From Thermogutta terrifontis (GTDB lineage Bacteria; Planctomycetota; Planctomycetia; Pirellulales; Thermoguttaceae), in contig NZ_CP018477.1 of the NCBI RefSeq assembly GCF_002277955.1, forward strand, positions 2,129,206 through 2,193,205: a stretch of 64,000 bases of DNA. Direction: 5' to 3'. The position numbers and the translations under genes were made by a program. The stretch's first letter is position 1, and each line of letters starts with the position of its first letter. Shown in pieces: positions 35,586 to 44,335 of this stretch. Under the pieces are notes generated by a model. It did not search any database. It was not told the DNA's origin and was given only the letters and a program-made list of their open reading frames with translations.

Positions 35586-35749
35586 AGCGGCTTCCGCTCC
35601 GTTCGATCTTGTTTCTGAAAGCATGAGCAGGACGGTCTCGCCCTTTCAAATTGGCAGGATTGGGACAAAGGCTCGCGGTGTCTCCTGGAGGTATTTCCCT
35701 ACCACCGCAATGATACCCACCCGAATACCTATTCTCCAGTGCGGTACAG

Positions 35750-36571
35750 CTACTGAGAGAGCTCGCGGGCACGCCGCCAGGCGGCTTCAACACCAGCGAG
35801 GACCGCCCCCCGGAAACCCTGACTCTCCATCGCCGCCAGCGCTGCAATGGTGGTTCCTCCGGGGCTTGTTACCTGATCTTTCAGGACGGCCGGATGCTGT
35901 CCGGTTCTCATCACCATTTCTGCGGCACCGCGGACCGTTTGGGCAGCGAGTGTCAGCGCTACATCGCGGGAAAGGCCATGCCGAACTCCTGCATCGGTGA
36001 GCACTTCGATCATGAGATACACATAAGCCGGTCCGGAGCCTGACAGAGCCGTGACTGCGTCGAGCAGCTTCTCATCTACCCGAACAGCGATGCCGATCGC
36101 CTCGAGAAGCTGCTGCACCAGGCTGGCATCGTCCGGCCCTGCGTTTTTCCCGAGTGCATACGCCGACGCAGCAAATCCTACCAGGGCAGGCGTATTGGGC
36201 ATCACACGGATCACGCGGGTATGTGCTCCCAGGCCCTCTTCAAGCTGCTGGAGGGCAATTCCCGCCGCGATCGATATAACGAGTTTTTCGGGGGCGACGC
36301 GTCCTCTCAGCTCCTCGAGTACCTTGGGGATTTGCTGGGGTTTAACAGCCAGGATTACCACGTCCTGTCGGCGTACCACGTCCAGATTGTTGGGCGTGGT
36401 TTCGGCGCCGGTTGCCTCGTGAAATTTTTGGCGGGCAGACTCGCTTGGGTCAGAGGCCAGCACCTGATCGGGAACGAGCAAGCCTTTGTGGAGCAATCCC
36501 TCGGCTAGAGCCCGTGCCATTTGTCCCGCGCCGATAAAGCCAATTTTTTTGGTGATCATGCGCGCTTTCAC
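35750..36571 (-). CDS. proC: Pyrroline-5-carboxylate reductase
   Basis: Final step of proline synthesis, reducing pyrroline-5-carboxylate with NAD(P)H. 273 aa. The N-terminal dinucleotide-binding motif IGFIGAGQMARALAEGL lies at residues 10-26. VMPNTPALVG, LSGSGPAYVYLMIE and VTSPGGTTIAAL are the diagnostic ProC motifs of the dimerisation/active-site domain. ATG 36559 (residue 5) is an alternative start. It begins only 20 nt after the rhamnosidase stop on the same strand, so it is probably cotranscribed with the rhamnose genes although no pathway link is evident. Confidence 0.94.
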   Translation of the reverse strand: MKARMITKKIGFIGAGQMARALAEGLLHKGLLVPDQVLASDPSESARQKFHEATGAETTPNNLDVVRRQDVVILAVKPQQIPKVLEELRGRVAPEKLVISIAAGIALQQLEEGLGAHTRVIRVMPNTPALVGFAASAYALGKNAGPDDASLVQQLLEAIGIAVRVDEKLLDAVTALSGSGPAYVYLMIEVLTDAGVRHGLSRDVALTLAAQTVRGAAEMVMRTGQHPAVLKDQVTSPGGTTIAALAAMESQGFRGAVLAGVEAAWRRARELSQ

Positions 36572-36591
36572 TACCTTCGATTGTCCAGCCC

Positions 36592-39500
36592 TTAAGGGAC
36601 GGTGACGACAAACTCATACCGGCCTGCAGGGGCATGTAGCACAAGCCAGTTGTCCTGCTGTCCGAGTGTTTTGACGAGCGCTGTATCCGAGAGTGGCAGA
36701 CCGTTTACCGTGATTGTGGCCCCAGGTCCGGCGGGCACGTAGAGGGTGGCAGTCGTGTTAGCGGGAATGACCACTCGCCACTGCCAGGAGTTTCTGTCTT
36801 TACGCCAAGCGCTGTGAATTTCTCCACAGATCGAACCGTAGCGGGCTTCCACCCAATCAAGACCGTCCGCCACATGAGGCTTGAGCACCAGCTTTCGGAA
36901 ACCTGGTCCGTCCGTGTCGATCCCGGCCACGTACTGAAACATCCACTGTCCCACTGCCCCGAACGCGTAATGGGCAAACGAATTCATCCCGGGGTCCTGG
37001 AACCCTTTTTCAGGTGTCCAGCCGTCCCAGCGTTCCCAGATTGTGGTGGCGCCATGTTTGATGGAAAATCCCCAGGACGGGAAGGTATCGTTGAGAAGCA
37101 GCCGGTAGGCGAGTGGGGTGTGTCCTGCTTCGGAGAGCACCGGCATCAAATAGCCTGTGCCGATAAACCCTGTGGAGAGGTGATCATTGCGGCTGTGAAT
37201 GTCCTCCACGAGATATTGCACTGCCTTGGCCCGTAGCTCTTCCGGCAGCAGGTTGAAGCGAAGGGCCAAAACGTAGCATGTTTGCGTATTGCCCTGAATG
37301 CGGCCATCAGCCGCTACATAAGCCTTTTGGAAGGCTTCACGAATTCTCCCGAACAGTTCATCGTAATAGGCCGCCTTGTCTTTCAGGCCTAAAGCCCGTG
37401 CGCACTCCGCCGTCAAAAAGGTGCTATACGCAAAGTAGGCGGTGGCGAGCACGTCTTTCGGCGTATCGGCATTGATTGATAGCCAGTCGCCGTATCCTTG
37501 CGCGGGTCGCAGAAGGTCCTTGCTGTGGGCGACGCAATACGCGATCCATCGTTCCATCGCGTCGAAGTGTTCCTCCAGGACACGGCGATCGTTGTAAACC
37601 CGGTGGATGGTCCACGGGCAAATCACCCCTGCGTCCGCCCAGCCGGCCGTTCCGCCGCCGAGGGCCACGACGCGGGGGGCAACGTCCGGAAAGTCACCTT
37701 CCGGTCCCTGGGCATCTTCGAGATCCACCAACCATTTTGTGAAAAAGGCAGCCACATCGGCGTTGTAGGCGGCCGCCCGAATGAAAATCTGGGCGTCGCC
37801 CGTCCAGCCAAGCCGTTCATCTCTTTGCGGACAGTCGGTAGGTACGGAGATGAAATTGGCCCGCTGTGTCCACACGATGTTGCTGTACAGTTGGTTGACC
37901 ATTGGACTGGAGCAGCGGAAAGAACCGACAAGCGGAATGTCCGAATTGATTGCCAGGCCAGTGATTGCGTCCGGGCCAGGCTCACCGGGATAGCCGGTGA
38001 CCTCTACGTAGCGGAAACCGTGAAATGTGAAGTGGGGAGCCCATGTTTCTTCTCCCTCTCCTTTCAAGATGTATGTATCGGTAGCCCGTGCTGAGCGAAG
38101 GTTGGCGGTGTAAATGGTTCCATCAGGATTGAGAACTTCCGCAAACCGAAGCTGGACAGCCGTCCCACGCGGTCCCTTCACCCGCAGCCGGGCGATTCCC
38201 GCGAAATTCTGCCCCAGGTCGAACACGTAAACACCCGGGCGTGGCTGGGTGATCTTCTTTGGTTTCAACTCCCCTGTGATCACAACCGGGACGCCGGGTT
38301 GCGCTTCGAGCTTGGTCGGTACATTTTCGGCAACTCGCACTGCCTTCCATTGCGAAACATCCAGTCCAGGTTCGGACCAGCCGGGGATTTCCAGACGAGC
38401 ATCGTATGTTTCTCCTGCGAGGAACTCGCCCTCCAAATGTGGCCCGAAGGTCATTTTCCATGAACCATCGGAGATCACCACCTGGTGCTCGCCATCAGCG
38501 GTTTCAATTTCCAGCTGCATCCAGAGCTTGGGATCACGTCCGAAGTGAAACCGCTCGCTTTTCCAACCAATCGCACCGGCGTACCACCCGGCAGCCAGAA
38601 TCGCGCCGATGGCATTTTCCCCTTGTCGCACCAGTCCGGTCACGTCGTAGGTGTTGTAATAAACCCGCTTCCGGTAGTCAGTCCACCCTGGGGCGAAGAA
38701 CTCATTACTGACCTGATGACCGTTAATATGGGCTTCGCCAATTCCCAGCGCACTCATGTAGAGGGTGGCTTTGCGGATGGGCTTGGTCACGCGGAACTCT
38801 TTACGAAAGAGCACACACCCGAGGACATCCAGTCCTTCAGCGCTGATTTTGCCCCAGGGGGCATCTCCCATCTGACCAATGACGAGAGCCTGGGACCATG
38901 CGCTGTCATCAAAGTTGGCCTGGTTCCATCCCGGCGGAGCTTCCTGGTTGGTTTTCCACGTGCCGTCGATGACGTACTCCACAGGATCGCCCTGATCGAA
39001 CTCAATGCGAATCCGCCCGGCCAAGCCTGCGGGTGAGGGACTCGCGTTCGTTGCCACGATAGCCAGAACGTTGTGCCCGGAGTGCACTCGATTGGTGATA
39101 TCCGCCAGCTGCGGCGAAGTGTGTCCGCTTCCCCGACCGGCAGGCTGCCCGTTACAGAAAAGCTCGAACGAGTCGTCGGCTGTGATAAGAAATCGGGCAC
39201 GCTTGATGGTTCGTCCTTCCGGAATCTCCAAAATCTTTCGGAAATACCGTGGCCCCGCCGGGGCTTTTTCCCGCGGATTGGTCCCCTGCTCTGGGTACCA
39301 CGCCCACGGGCAATTTCCAAAATCGAGGATTCCCCCCTTGGCTGGGTGCACGAGCGGACAGGGAGCTTCGATCCATTGAGCCACCCTGTCCGAGTCTTCC
39401 AACAGCCCCATCGACCACATGGCCGGCTCGCTCCACTGACTCACCTGGCCCTGGTGGTCCCAAATGCGAACTTTCCAATAGCAAGTTTGACGCGATGGGA

Positions 39501-39822
39501 GGGGCTTTCCTGCATATTCGATCTGGTTCATTTCCGACGATTCGACCTTTCCGGAATCCCAGAGATCCCCCTCGTCCCGTGCCAGCAACTCGGGGGATGA
39601 CGCCACCAGGATCTGATAGGCCGTCTGCGCAGCTCCGTAGCGATGATCGTCGATGGTCCAGCTCAACCGTGGCTTACGGGTGCCGATCCCCAGCGGATTA
39701 ACCCGATATTCGCAACGGAGTCCCTTAACCTGGGCCGGGGATTGTACCTCTGCTGACTCCACTGAGGTTGTTCCCGTCAACGCGAGGACGAGTCCTGCAA
39801 ACACAGTCAGGAACCAATTCAT
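36592..39822 (-). CDS. GH78 alpha-L-rhamnosidase, exported
   Basis: A 1076-aa exoglycosidase removing terminal alpha-L-rhamnose. Signal peptide MNWFLTVFAGLVLALTG; an N-terminal Ig-like domain (VKGLRCEYRVNPLGIGTRKP) and a beta-sandwich Bac_rhamnosid_N region follow. The (alpha/alpha)6 barrel holds the conserved acidic motif DCPQRDERLGWTGDAQ at about 661-676, which contains the GH78 catalytic region. The C-terminal domain is a beta-sandwich. ATG 39822 has GGAG 8 nt upstream; the frame extends 13 codons further but without signal-like sequence. It follows the transporter gene by 83 nt on the same strand. Released rhamnose would feed RhaA encoded upstream. Confidence 0.92.
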   Translation of the reverse strand: MNWFLTVFAGLVLALTGTTSVESAEVQSPAQVKGLRCEYRVNPLGIGTRKPRLSWTIDDHRYGAAQTAYQILVASSPELLARDEGDLWDSGKVESSEMNQIEYAGKPLPSRQTCYWKVRIWDHQGQVSQWSEPAMWSMGLLEDSDRVAQWIEAPCPLVHPAKGGILDFGNCPWAWYPEQGTNPREKAPAGPRYFRKILEIPEGRTIKRARFLITADDSFELFCNGQPAGRGSGHTSPQLADITNRVHSGHNVLAIVATNASPSPAGLAGRIRIEFDQGDPVEYVIDGTWKTNQEAPPGWNQANFDDSAWSQALVIGQMGDAPWGKISAEGLDVLGCVLFRKEFRVTKPIRKATLYMSALGIGEAHINGHQVSNEFFAPGWTDYRKRVYYNTYDVTGLVRQGENAIGAILAAGWYAGAIGWKSERFHFGRDPKLWMQLEIETADGEHQVVISDGSWKMTFGPHLEGEFLAGETYDARLEIPGWSEPGLDVSQWKAVRVAENVPTKLEAQPGVPVVITGELKPKKITQPRPGVYVFDLGQNFAGIARLRVKGPRGTAVQLRFAEVLNPDGTIYTANLRSARATDTYILKGEGEETWAPHFTFHGFRYVEVTGYPGEPGPDAITGLAINSDIPLVGSFRCSSPMVNQLYSNIVWTQRANFISVPTDCPQRDERLGWTGDAQIFIRAAAYNADVAAFFTKWLVDLEDAQGPEGDFPDVAPRVVALGGGTAGWADAGVICPWTIHRVYNDRRVLEEHFDAMERWIAYCVAHSKDLLRPAQGYGDWLSINADTPKDVLATAYFAYSTFLTAECARALGLKDKAAYYDELFGRIREAFQKAYVAADGRIQGNTQTCYVLALRFNLLPEELRAKAVQYLVEDIHSRNDHLSTGFIGTGYLMPVLSEAGHTPLAYRLLLNDTFPSWGFSIKHGATTIWERWDGWTPEKGFQDPGMNSFAHYAFGAVGQWMFQYVAGIDTDGPGFRKLVLKPHVADGLDWVEARYGSICGEIHSAWRKDRNSWQWRVVIPANTTATLYVPAGPGATITVNGLPLSDTALVKTLGQQDNWLVLHAPAGRYEFVVTVP

Positions 39823-39905
39823 GGCCAACACTCCATTTTGTGAGCAAACTTGTTGACACAATAACCCGAATTCTGCATTTACTGCGTGCTTTTTGCTGAA
39901 ATTTG

Positions 39906-42305
39906 CTAAGCCGATTGCCGCGCGCTCTGAAGCCGTTCCCGGTAGTTGAGGTAGAGCACTCCCGTGACAAAGTAGGCAAGGGCCAGGTAGAGCAGCGTGG
40001 GTTTAACTTTGTCGGCCGACATGTAGCCTGCGAATACGAACCAGGCGAAAGTCACGCTTGCTACCAGGCACAACAGCGCTGCAAGGCCAAAAATGACCAT
40101 GAGAAAACGACTTTGTCCAATACCTTTTTTGACGGGTACCGGCGATGGTGCCGGAGTTGCCGTTTCCGTTGTTTCGCCAACTGAGTGTTCCGATGCCGAA
40201 TAGAGCGGTTCCGATTGCCCGGAGGCTTCTTGCCTTTTGGGAGCTCCCAGCAAACCCGCCAGAATAATGTACGTGATGGCCGTGGCAAACCAGACGGGAA
40301 TCACAAGGAAGAACAGATGCAGCCATTGCATTCGCCAGAGTAGAAGTGCCAACCCCAACCCCACAGCCCATGCTATGAGCGCTGCCACGTTGAGCAACTG
40401 ACCCTTCCGCGTAGACCAGAACTTCTGCCACCCAAGAATGGGAAAGAGCCAGTGTTCGACGACGACGATCGTCCCCACAGGCATAAGCAGAATCCCATAG
40501 ATTCCCACAAAGTCCAAGAGGTACAGAAAGACGAACGGGAAGCATGCAATGGCGGTGGTGATTGTTCCCGCAAGGAATGTTACCAACCAGCGCGGCCAGT
40601 TGGGAGTGATGACCTGGAGGGCCAGTCCAGCACGATAGAGAGTGGGATTGGCAGTTGTCCATCCCGCGATGATGACCGCCAGGGCCCCTGCCCACCCGAG
40701 GGCGAAATAGGCGACCTGCCCGGAATCCAGTTGCATCAGCGGTTGCATAAATGCTCGGGCGGCTGCTGCCCCCATGATACCAGCGCACATCCAGGCCAGA
40801 TAATGTCCCAGAAACATTCCGAACGCCGAGTACAGACCGTACCAGGCACTTTTGGCGTATCGAAAGATGGCCATATCCGAAAGGCCCAAGTGCATGGCCA
40901 GATTGCATATCCAGGCAAAAAATACGATGTGCCAAAACCCGATGGGGGAGCGCGCGCTCAAATGCTGTGAGTTAACGGCGGCTTGAAAACTCTGCAGAGG
41001 GACAAAGTTCTCGTTGCAGATGACACCACCGCGACTCTTGGGCATCACATACTTGACGGCAGCGGGTTCCGGAACCGACTTGCTTTCGACACGAATGCGG
41101 TAGCCAAGAATAGGCGGTTTGGGCGGGACTTCGACTACAGGAGCGACGGGAGGCATGAATCCCCCACCACCCCCCGGTCCCTGGCTGCTCGCGCCTCCTT
41201 GGGAGCGGGGACCTCTTTGCGACCTAGCCTGTTCCGCTGGGGAACCGGCTGCAGGTTGTTCCGCGATCGATGTGGCGGCAGCAGTGACTGTACTGACGGA
41301 TGAAGTATCACTAGGTTGCGCCGACGAAGGGTCGGTTTTTGCTTTCTCTTCCGACTCGTTTTTTCCCTCTCCACCTGATGCCGGCTGCTCTTCGAGTTTC
41401 CCGTAGATGTATTCCAGCCGGGCTTCCGCGGGAACAAAATCCTCCGGCTTCGGAGTGGCCGTTGGTGCCAGGAAGAACCCCGGCAGGGACACCTGGGTGG
41501 GATCAGCTTCGGCGGCCGCTGCCACACCTGTCGCCTCTTTAAGAACCTGCAGATGTCCTTTGACATTTTCCAACTCCAGGACAATCTGGCTTCCCTCACG
41601 CTTGACGACCGCGACCGATGGGCCTGGTCCGCTCCAGATTCGCTCCTCGGCAACGTTCCACAGGGTCTTCCAGTTGGAAACGTGACCGACTGTGGGAAGC
41701 GTCACAAGGGCCCCGCACACAAACATCAGCAGCATCCAGGGTGAGCACACCACAGCGAACTGGGACAGCCGCTTAAATCCAAGAATAGCAAGCGTGACGA
41801 CGACGGCTCCCACCGCCACAACCACGACGACAAATAAAGGATCCTGCGGGAGCCAACCAGTTTGCGGGGGGATGCCAAACGGTATGCGCACCGCCGAGGC
41901 TGCTACTGTGATCATGCAACCCGCCAGAATGCAGTAGAGAACAGCATTGAGGAGGTTATAGATGACCGTTAAGACCGGGCCACCGATCTGACGAAAGTAC
42001 CAGTACAGTGTCAGCCGCGTCTGGACGGCGATCGGAGCACAGACGAGCGTCCAGGAAAGCACAGCCAAGAGGTTTCCCAGCAAAAGACCAGCAACCACGT
42101 CGAACGTGCGGGCACCCCAGATTACAAAGAGGGCCCCGATCACGAATTCCGTGGCCGCCACGTGTTCGCCCGCGTAAAGCCCAGCGAAATATCGCCCACT
42201 TTGAAGTTTATCCGATGTTACGGGGCGCCTTTCAAATTCATTGAGCTTGTCAAGCCGCGCGAAGATGGATTCTTTCTTGCCGGTTGCTTCTTCTGTGGTA
42301 GCCAT
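39906..42305 (-). CDS. NCS1-like (purine-cytosine permease-type) transporter with large inserted loop
   Basis: A 799-aa membrane protein with about twelve hydrophobic segments. The N-terminal part (RYFAGLYAGEHVAATEFVIGALFVIWG) resembles NCS1/cytosine-permease-like transporters. Residues about 220-455 form a non-membrane insert between two helices, with a Ser/Ala/Pro/Gln-rich low-complexity stretch and a GPGGGGGF run, unlike standard 400-500-aa NCS1 proteins. Its position between rhaA and an alpha-L-rhamnosidase gene suggests rhamnose or a rhamnose-containing sugar as cargo; this is inference, as NCS1 proteins usually carry nucleobases and hydantoins. ATG 42305 is 61 nt downstream of a promoter-like pair. 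Confidence 0.72.
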   Translation of the reverse strand: MATTEEATGKKESIFARLDKLNEFERRPVTSDKLQSGRYFAGLYAGEHVAATEFVIGALFVIWGARTFDVVAGLLLGNLLAVLSWTLVCAPIAVQTRLTLYWYFRQIGGPVLTVIYNLLNAVLYCILAGCMITVAASAVRIPFGIPPQTGWLPQDPLFVVVVVAVGAVVVTLAILGFKRLSQFAVVCSPWMLLMFVCGALVTLPTVGHVSNWKTLWNVAEERIWSGPGPSVAVVKREGSQIVLELENVKGHLQVLKEATGVAAAAEADPTQVSLPGFFLAPTATPKPEDFVPAEARLEYIYGKLEEQPASGGEGKNESEEKAKTDPSSAQPSDTSSVSTVTAAATSIAEQPAAGSPAEQARSQRGPRSQGGASSQGPGGGGGFMPPVAPVVEVPPKPPILGYRIRVESKSVPEPAAVKYVMPKSRGGVICNENFVPLQSFQAAVNSQHLSARSPIGFWHIVFFAWICNLAMHLGLSDMAIFRYAKSAWYGLYSAFGMFLGHYLAWMCAGIMGAAAARAFMQPLMQLDSGQVAYFALGWAGALAVIIAGWTTANPTLYRAGLALQVITPNWPRWLVTFLAGTITTAIACFPFVFLYLLDFVGIYGILLMPVGTIVVVEHWLFPILGWQKFWSTRKGQLLNVAALIAWAVGLGLALLLWRMQWLHLFFLVIPVWFATAITYIILAGLLGAPKRQEASGQSEPLYSASEHSVGETTETATPAPSPVPVKKGIGQSRFLMVIFGLAALLCLVASVTFAWFVFAGYMSADKVKPTLLYLALAYFVTGVLYLNYRERLQSARQSA

Positions 42306-42365
42306 ACCCAAAACACCCCTGAATGATGACAAGGAAGGCATGAAGCATCCTCAACGACTTGCCAC

Positions 42366-42395
42366 AGTATGCACCCTCATCACAAATGCTGTCAA
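42366..42395 (-). promoter_or_regulatory. Promoter for the transporter-rhamnosidase-proC run
   Basis: Read on the minus strand, TTGACA (42395-42390) and CATACT (42371-42366) are 18 bp apart, a consensus -35 with a 4/6 -10. The start codon at 42305 lies about 61 nt beyond the -10. It would allow expression of the transporter, rhamnosidase and proC independently of rhaA. Confidence 0.55.
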
Positions 42396-42402
42396 GTACC
42401 AA

Positions 42403-42418
42403 GATGAATTGATTCATC
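42403..42418. promoter_or_regulatory. 16-bp operator-like palindrome
   Basis: GATGAAT-TG-ATTCATC is a perfect 7-bp dyad lying 7 bp upstream of the minus-strand -35 box at 42390-42395. The position suits an activator or repressor of the transporter-rhamnosidase run. The same sequence was not seen by eye elsewhere in the window. Confidence 0.5.
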
Positions 42419-42621
42419 AAGCGATTCCGGGAACTCAGGACGCTCGTGTCCTCTGGTGCTCCGCCAGGCGGCGAGTCATAGACAATCACAAACAAACCCA
42501 AGCAAACCTGCCACGACGGGTGAGCGGACCACGCCAACTGATGTTTGACTGCTTGCCGCTAGGAAAGCTTAAACTCAGGCGACTTGAAGAGTGCCTTGCC
42601 AGCCGAGAACAGAACGCAAGC

Positions 42622-43890
42622 TCAGCCCCGCCGCTTGGGGAAAACTTCCTGCTCGTAGCGTCGTACCTCGTTGAGGACCAGATCATCCCGAGGAACGTTG
42701 TGCCGGGCACAATACTCTTCCCAAACGGCGGCAAAGGGGGCCGTCTTTTCGGCTTCCAATAGTGTCAGACGCGCGGTGTAATCACCCCTCGCTTCGGCAT
42801 CTTTCAGGGCAGCCAGAGGTTCCAGCAGAGCCCAGAGCAGGGCCTTGAGCATGCTTCGCATGCCGATGATCCATGCCGCCAACCGATTGATACTCGCATC
42901 GAAAAAGTCCAATCCGATGAACACTCTATCGAGGTATTGACCGCGCACGAGCTCTTCCGCAATGGCGCGGACATCATCAGTAAACAGGACCACGTGATCA
43001 CTATCCCATCGAATGCCTCGACTCACATGGAGGAGCAAACCGTCCACGTAAAACAACACAGCGGATATCTTGTCAGCGATGGTCTCCGTGGGATGGAAGT
43101 GACCTGAATCCAGGCAAAGCAGAGTTTTTCGTGTGATGGCGTAGCCCAGATAAAACTCGTGTGACCCGGCAACATAGGCTTCCGAACCAATGCCAAATAG
43201 TTTTCCCTCCACGGCATCGCGATGGAATCTTGAGTCAATTTGCTCCGACAGGATTTCATCCAGCGACCGGATGAGCCGTTCCCGGGGGCCCTTTCGATCA
43301 ACGGGAAGATCCTTCATTCCGTCGGGAATCCAAATATTGGTGACGCACACCTTCCCAAGGCGCTGGCCAAAATACGATCCAATACGGCGGCACGCCTGGC
43401 CGTGTCGTACCCAGAACCGGCGAATGCCCTCATCGGCATGGGTAAGGGTGAAACCACTCGCTGCCAACGGATGGGAAAAAAACGTGGGATTGAAGTCCAG
43501 TCCGATCCCGCGTTCAGCCGCCCAATCAACCCACCCCTGGAAATGCTCAGGCCCAATTTCATCGCGGTCCACCTTTTTCCCGCCCGATTCCAGATAAATC
43601 GCATGCAAATTGAAGCGGTGTTTTCCAGGAATCAGTCGGAAGGCCATTTCGGCGTCCGCGCGGAGTTCGTCGGGTGTGCGGGGCTTTCCGGGATAGGAGC
43701 CCGTTGCCAGGATGCCCCCGCCCGTTAATCCCTGGGGGCTTTCAAATCCGCCTACATCATCTCCCTGCCAGCACTGCATGGAGATCGAAATGGAAGCAAG
43801 CGTTTCCATCGCTTTTTCTGTATCCACTCCCCATTCGGCATAGCGCTCTCGGGCAAGTTGGTAGGCTTGGGCGGTTTGGTTGGAGATCAT
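42622..43890 (-). CDS. rhaA: L-rhamnose isomerase
   Basis: Converts L-rhamnose to L-rhamnulose. 422 aa from ATG 43890, the usual RhaA length (E. coli 419). Motifs seen: [63 protein letters not shown] (metal-binding region) and [14 protein letters not shown]. The frame extends 89 codons upstream to 44157, but that part is non-conserved and lies within the divergent promoter region, so it is excluded. First gene of the minus-strand rhamnose group; no rhaB or rhaD is visible in the window, so the kinase and aldolase must be elsewhere. Confidence 0.95.
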   Translation of the reverse strand: MISNQTAQAYQLARERYAEWGVDTEKAMETLASISISMQCWQGDDVGGFESPQGLTGGGILATGSYPGKPRTPDELRADAEMAFRLIPGKHRFNLHAIYLESGGKKVDRDEIGPEHFQGWVDWAAERGIGLDFNPTFFSHPLAASGFTLTHADEGIRRFWVRHGQACRRIGSYFGQRLGKVCVTNIWIPDGMKDLPVDRKGPRERLIRSLDEILSEQIDSRFHRDAVEGKLFGIGSEAYVAGSHEFYLGYAITRKTLLCLDSGHFHPTETIADKISAVLFYVDGLLLHVSRGIRWDSDHVVLFTDDVRAIAEELVRGQYLDRVFIGLDFFDASINRLAAWIIGMRSMLKALLWALLEPLAALKDAEARGDYTARLTLLEAEKTAPFAAVWEEYCARHNVPRDDLVLNEVRRYEQEVFPKRRG

Positions 43891-44335
43891 TTTCCGTCGT
43901 ACTCCTCGGTTTCCGATACAGTGTGATTTCTTCGATCCGGTTGCGCACCACACCAGTGTGGAAGAGAGCCGTTCCCGGCGGTCATTCAAAGGGCCATTGT
44001 GGTGAATCTTCGCTCGGAACGCCAGGGGGATGAACACAGTGATCACCAGTGGCGCTACGTAGCCATTCCCCGTGACGTTAGACGGCGAAGCTGAAAAAAC
44101 AATCTTTCCAGTGGCGGCATGCGATCGCGCGCCCAGATTGAGTGCGGATTGACTCACGGTGGAGTGGCAACAGAATCGTTCGCGCTCCAGTTGGAAACGC
44201 CTCCGTTTATTGACATAAACTCAATACAGCTTTATAAACCAGCGGGGCGATGAAGAGCCTTTCAGGCGTGGCCCCTGGAGGCTCGCACCGTGCGAGAGAT
44301 CGATTCAAACAATTTGGCTGACGAGGAGCCCGACT
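43891..44335. other. Divergent rhaA/GH2 regulatory region
   Basis: About 445 bp between two divergent sugar genes. A strong plus-strand promoter lies at 44210-44238. A plausible minus-strand promoter for rhaA could not be picked out. The open frame extending rhaA into this region is judged non-coding. Confidence 0.55.
44210..44238 (+). promoter_or_regulatory. Near-consensus promoter of the GH2 gene
   Basis: TTGACA (44210-44215) and TATAAA (44233-44238) with an optimal 17-bp spacer. Transcription would start near 44245, giving a leader of about 90 nt. A small TTTAT-TGAC-ATAAA dyad overlaps the -35 box. Confidence 0.7.

Larger units (their letters stand above)
42306..42621. other. rhaA-transporter intergenic region
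   Basis: About 316 bp on the minus-strand path from rhaA to the transporter. It holds a TTGACA/CATACT promoter pair (42366-42395) and a 16-bp perfect dyad (42403-42418). No gene is apparent. Confidence 0.6.

Noticed and set aside
43891-44157. N-terminal extension of RhaA by 89 codons
   Set aside because: RhaA homologues begin near [17 protein letters not shown]; the extension lies in the divergent promoter region and shows no conserved pattern.
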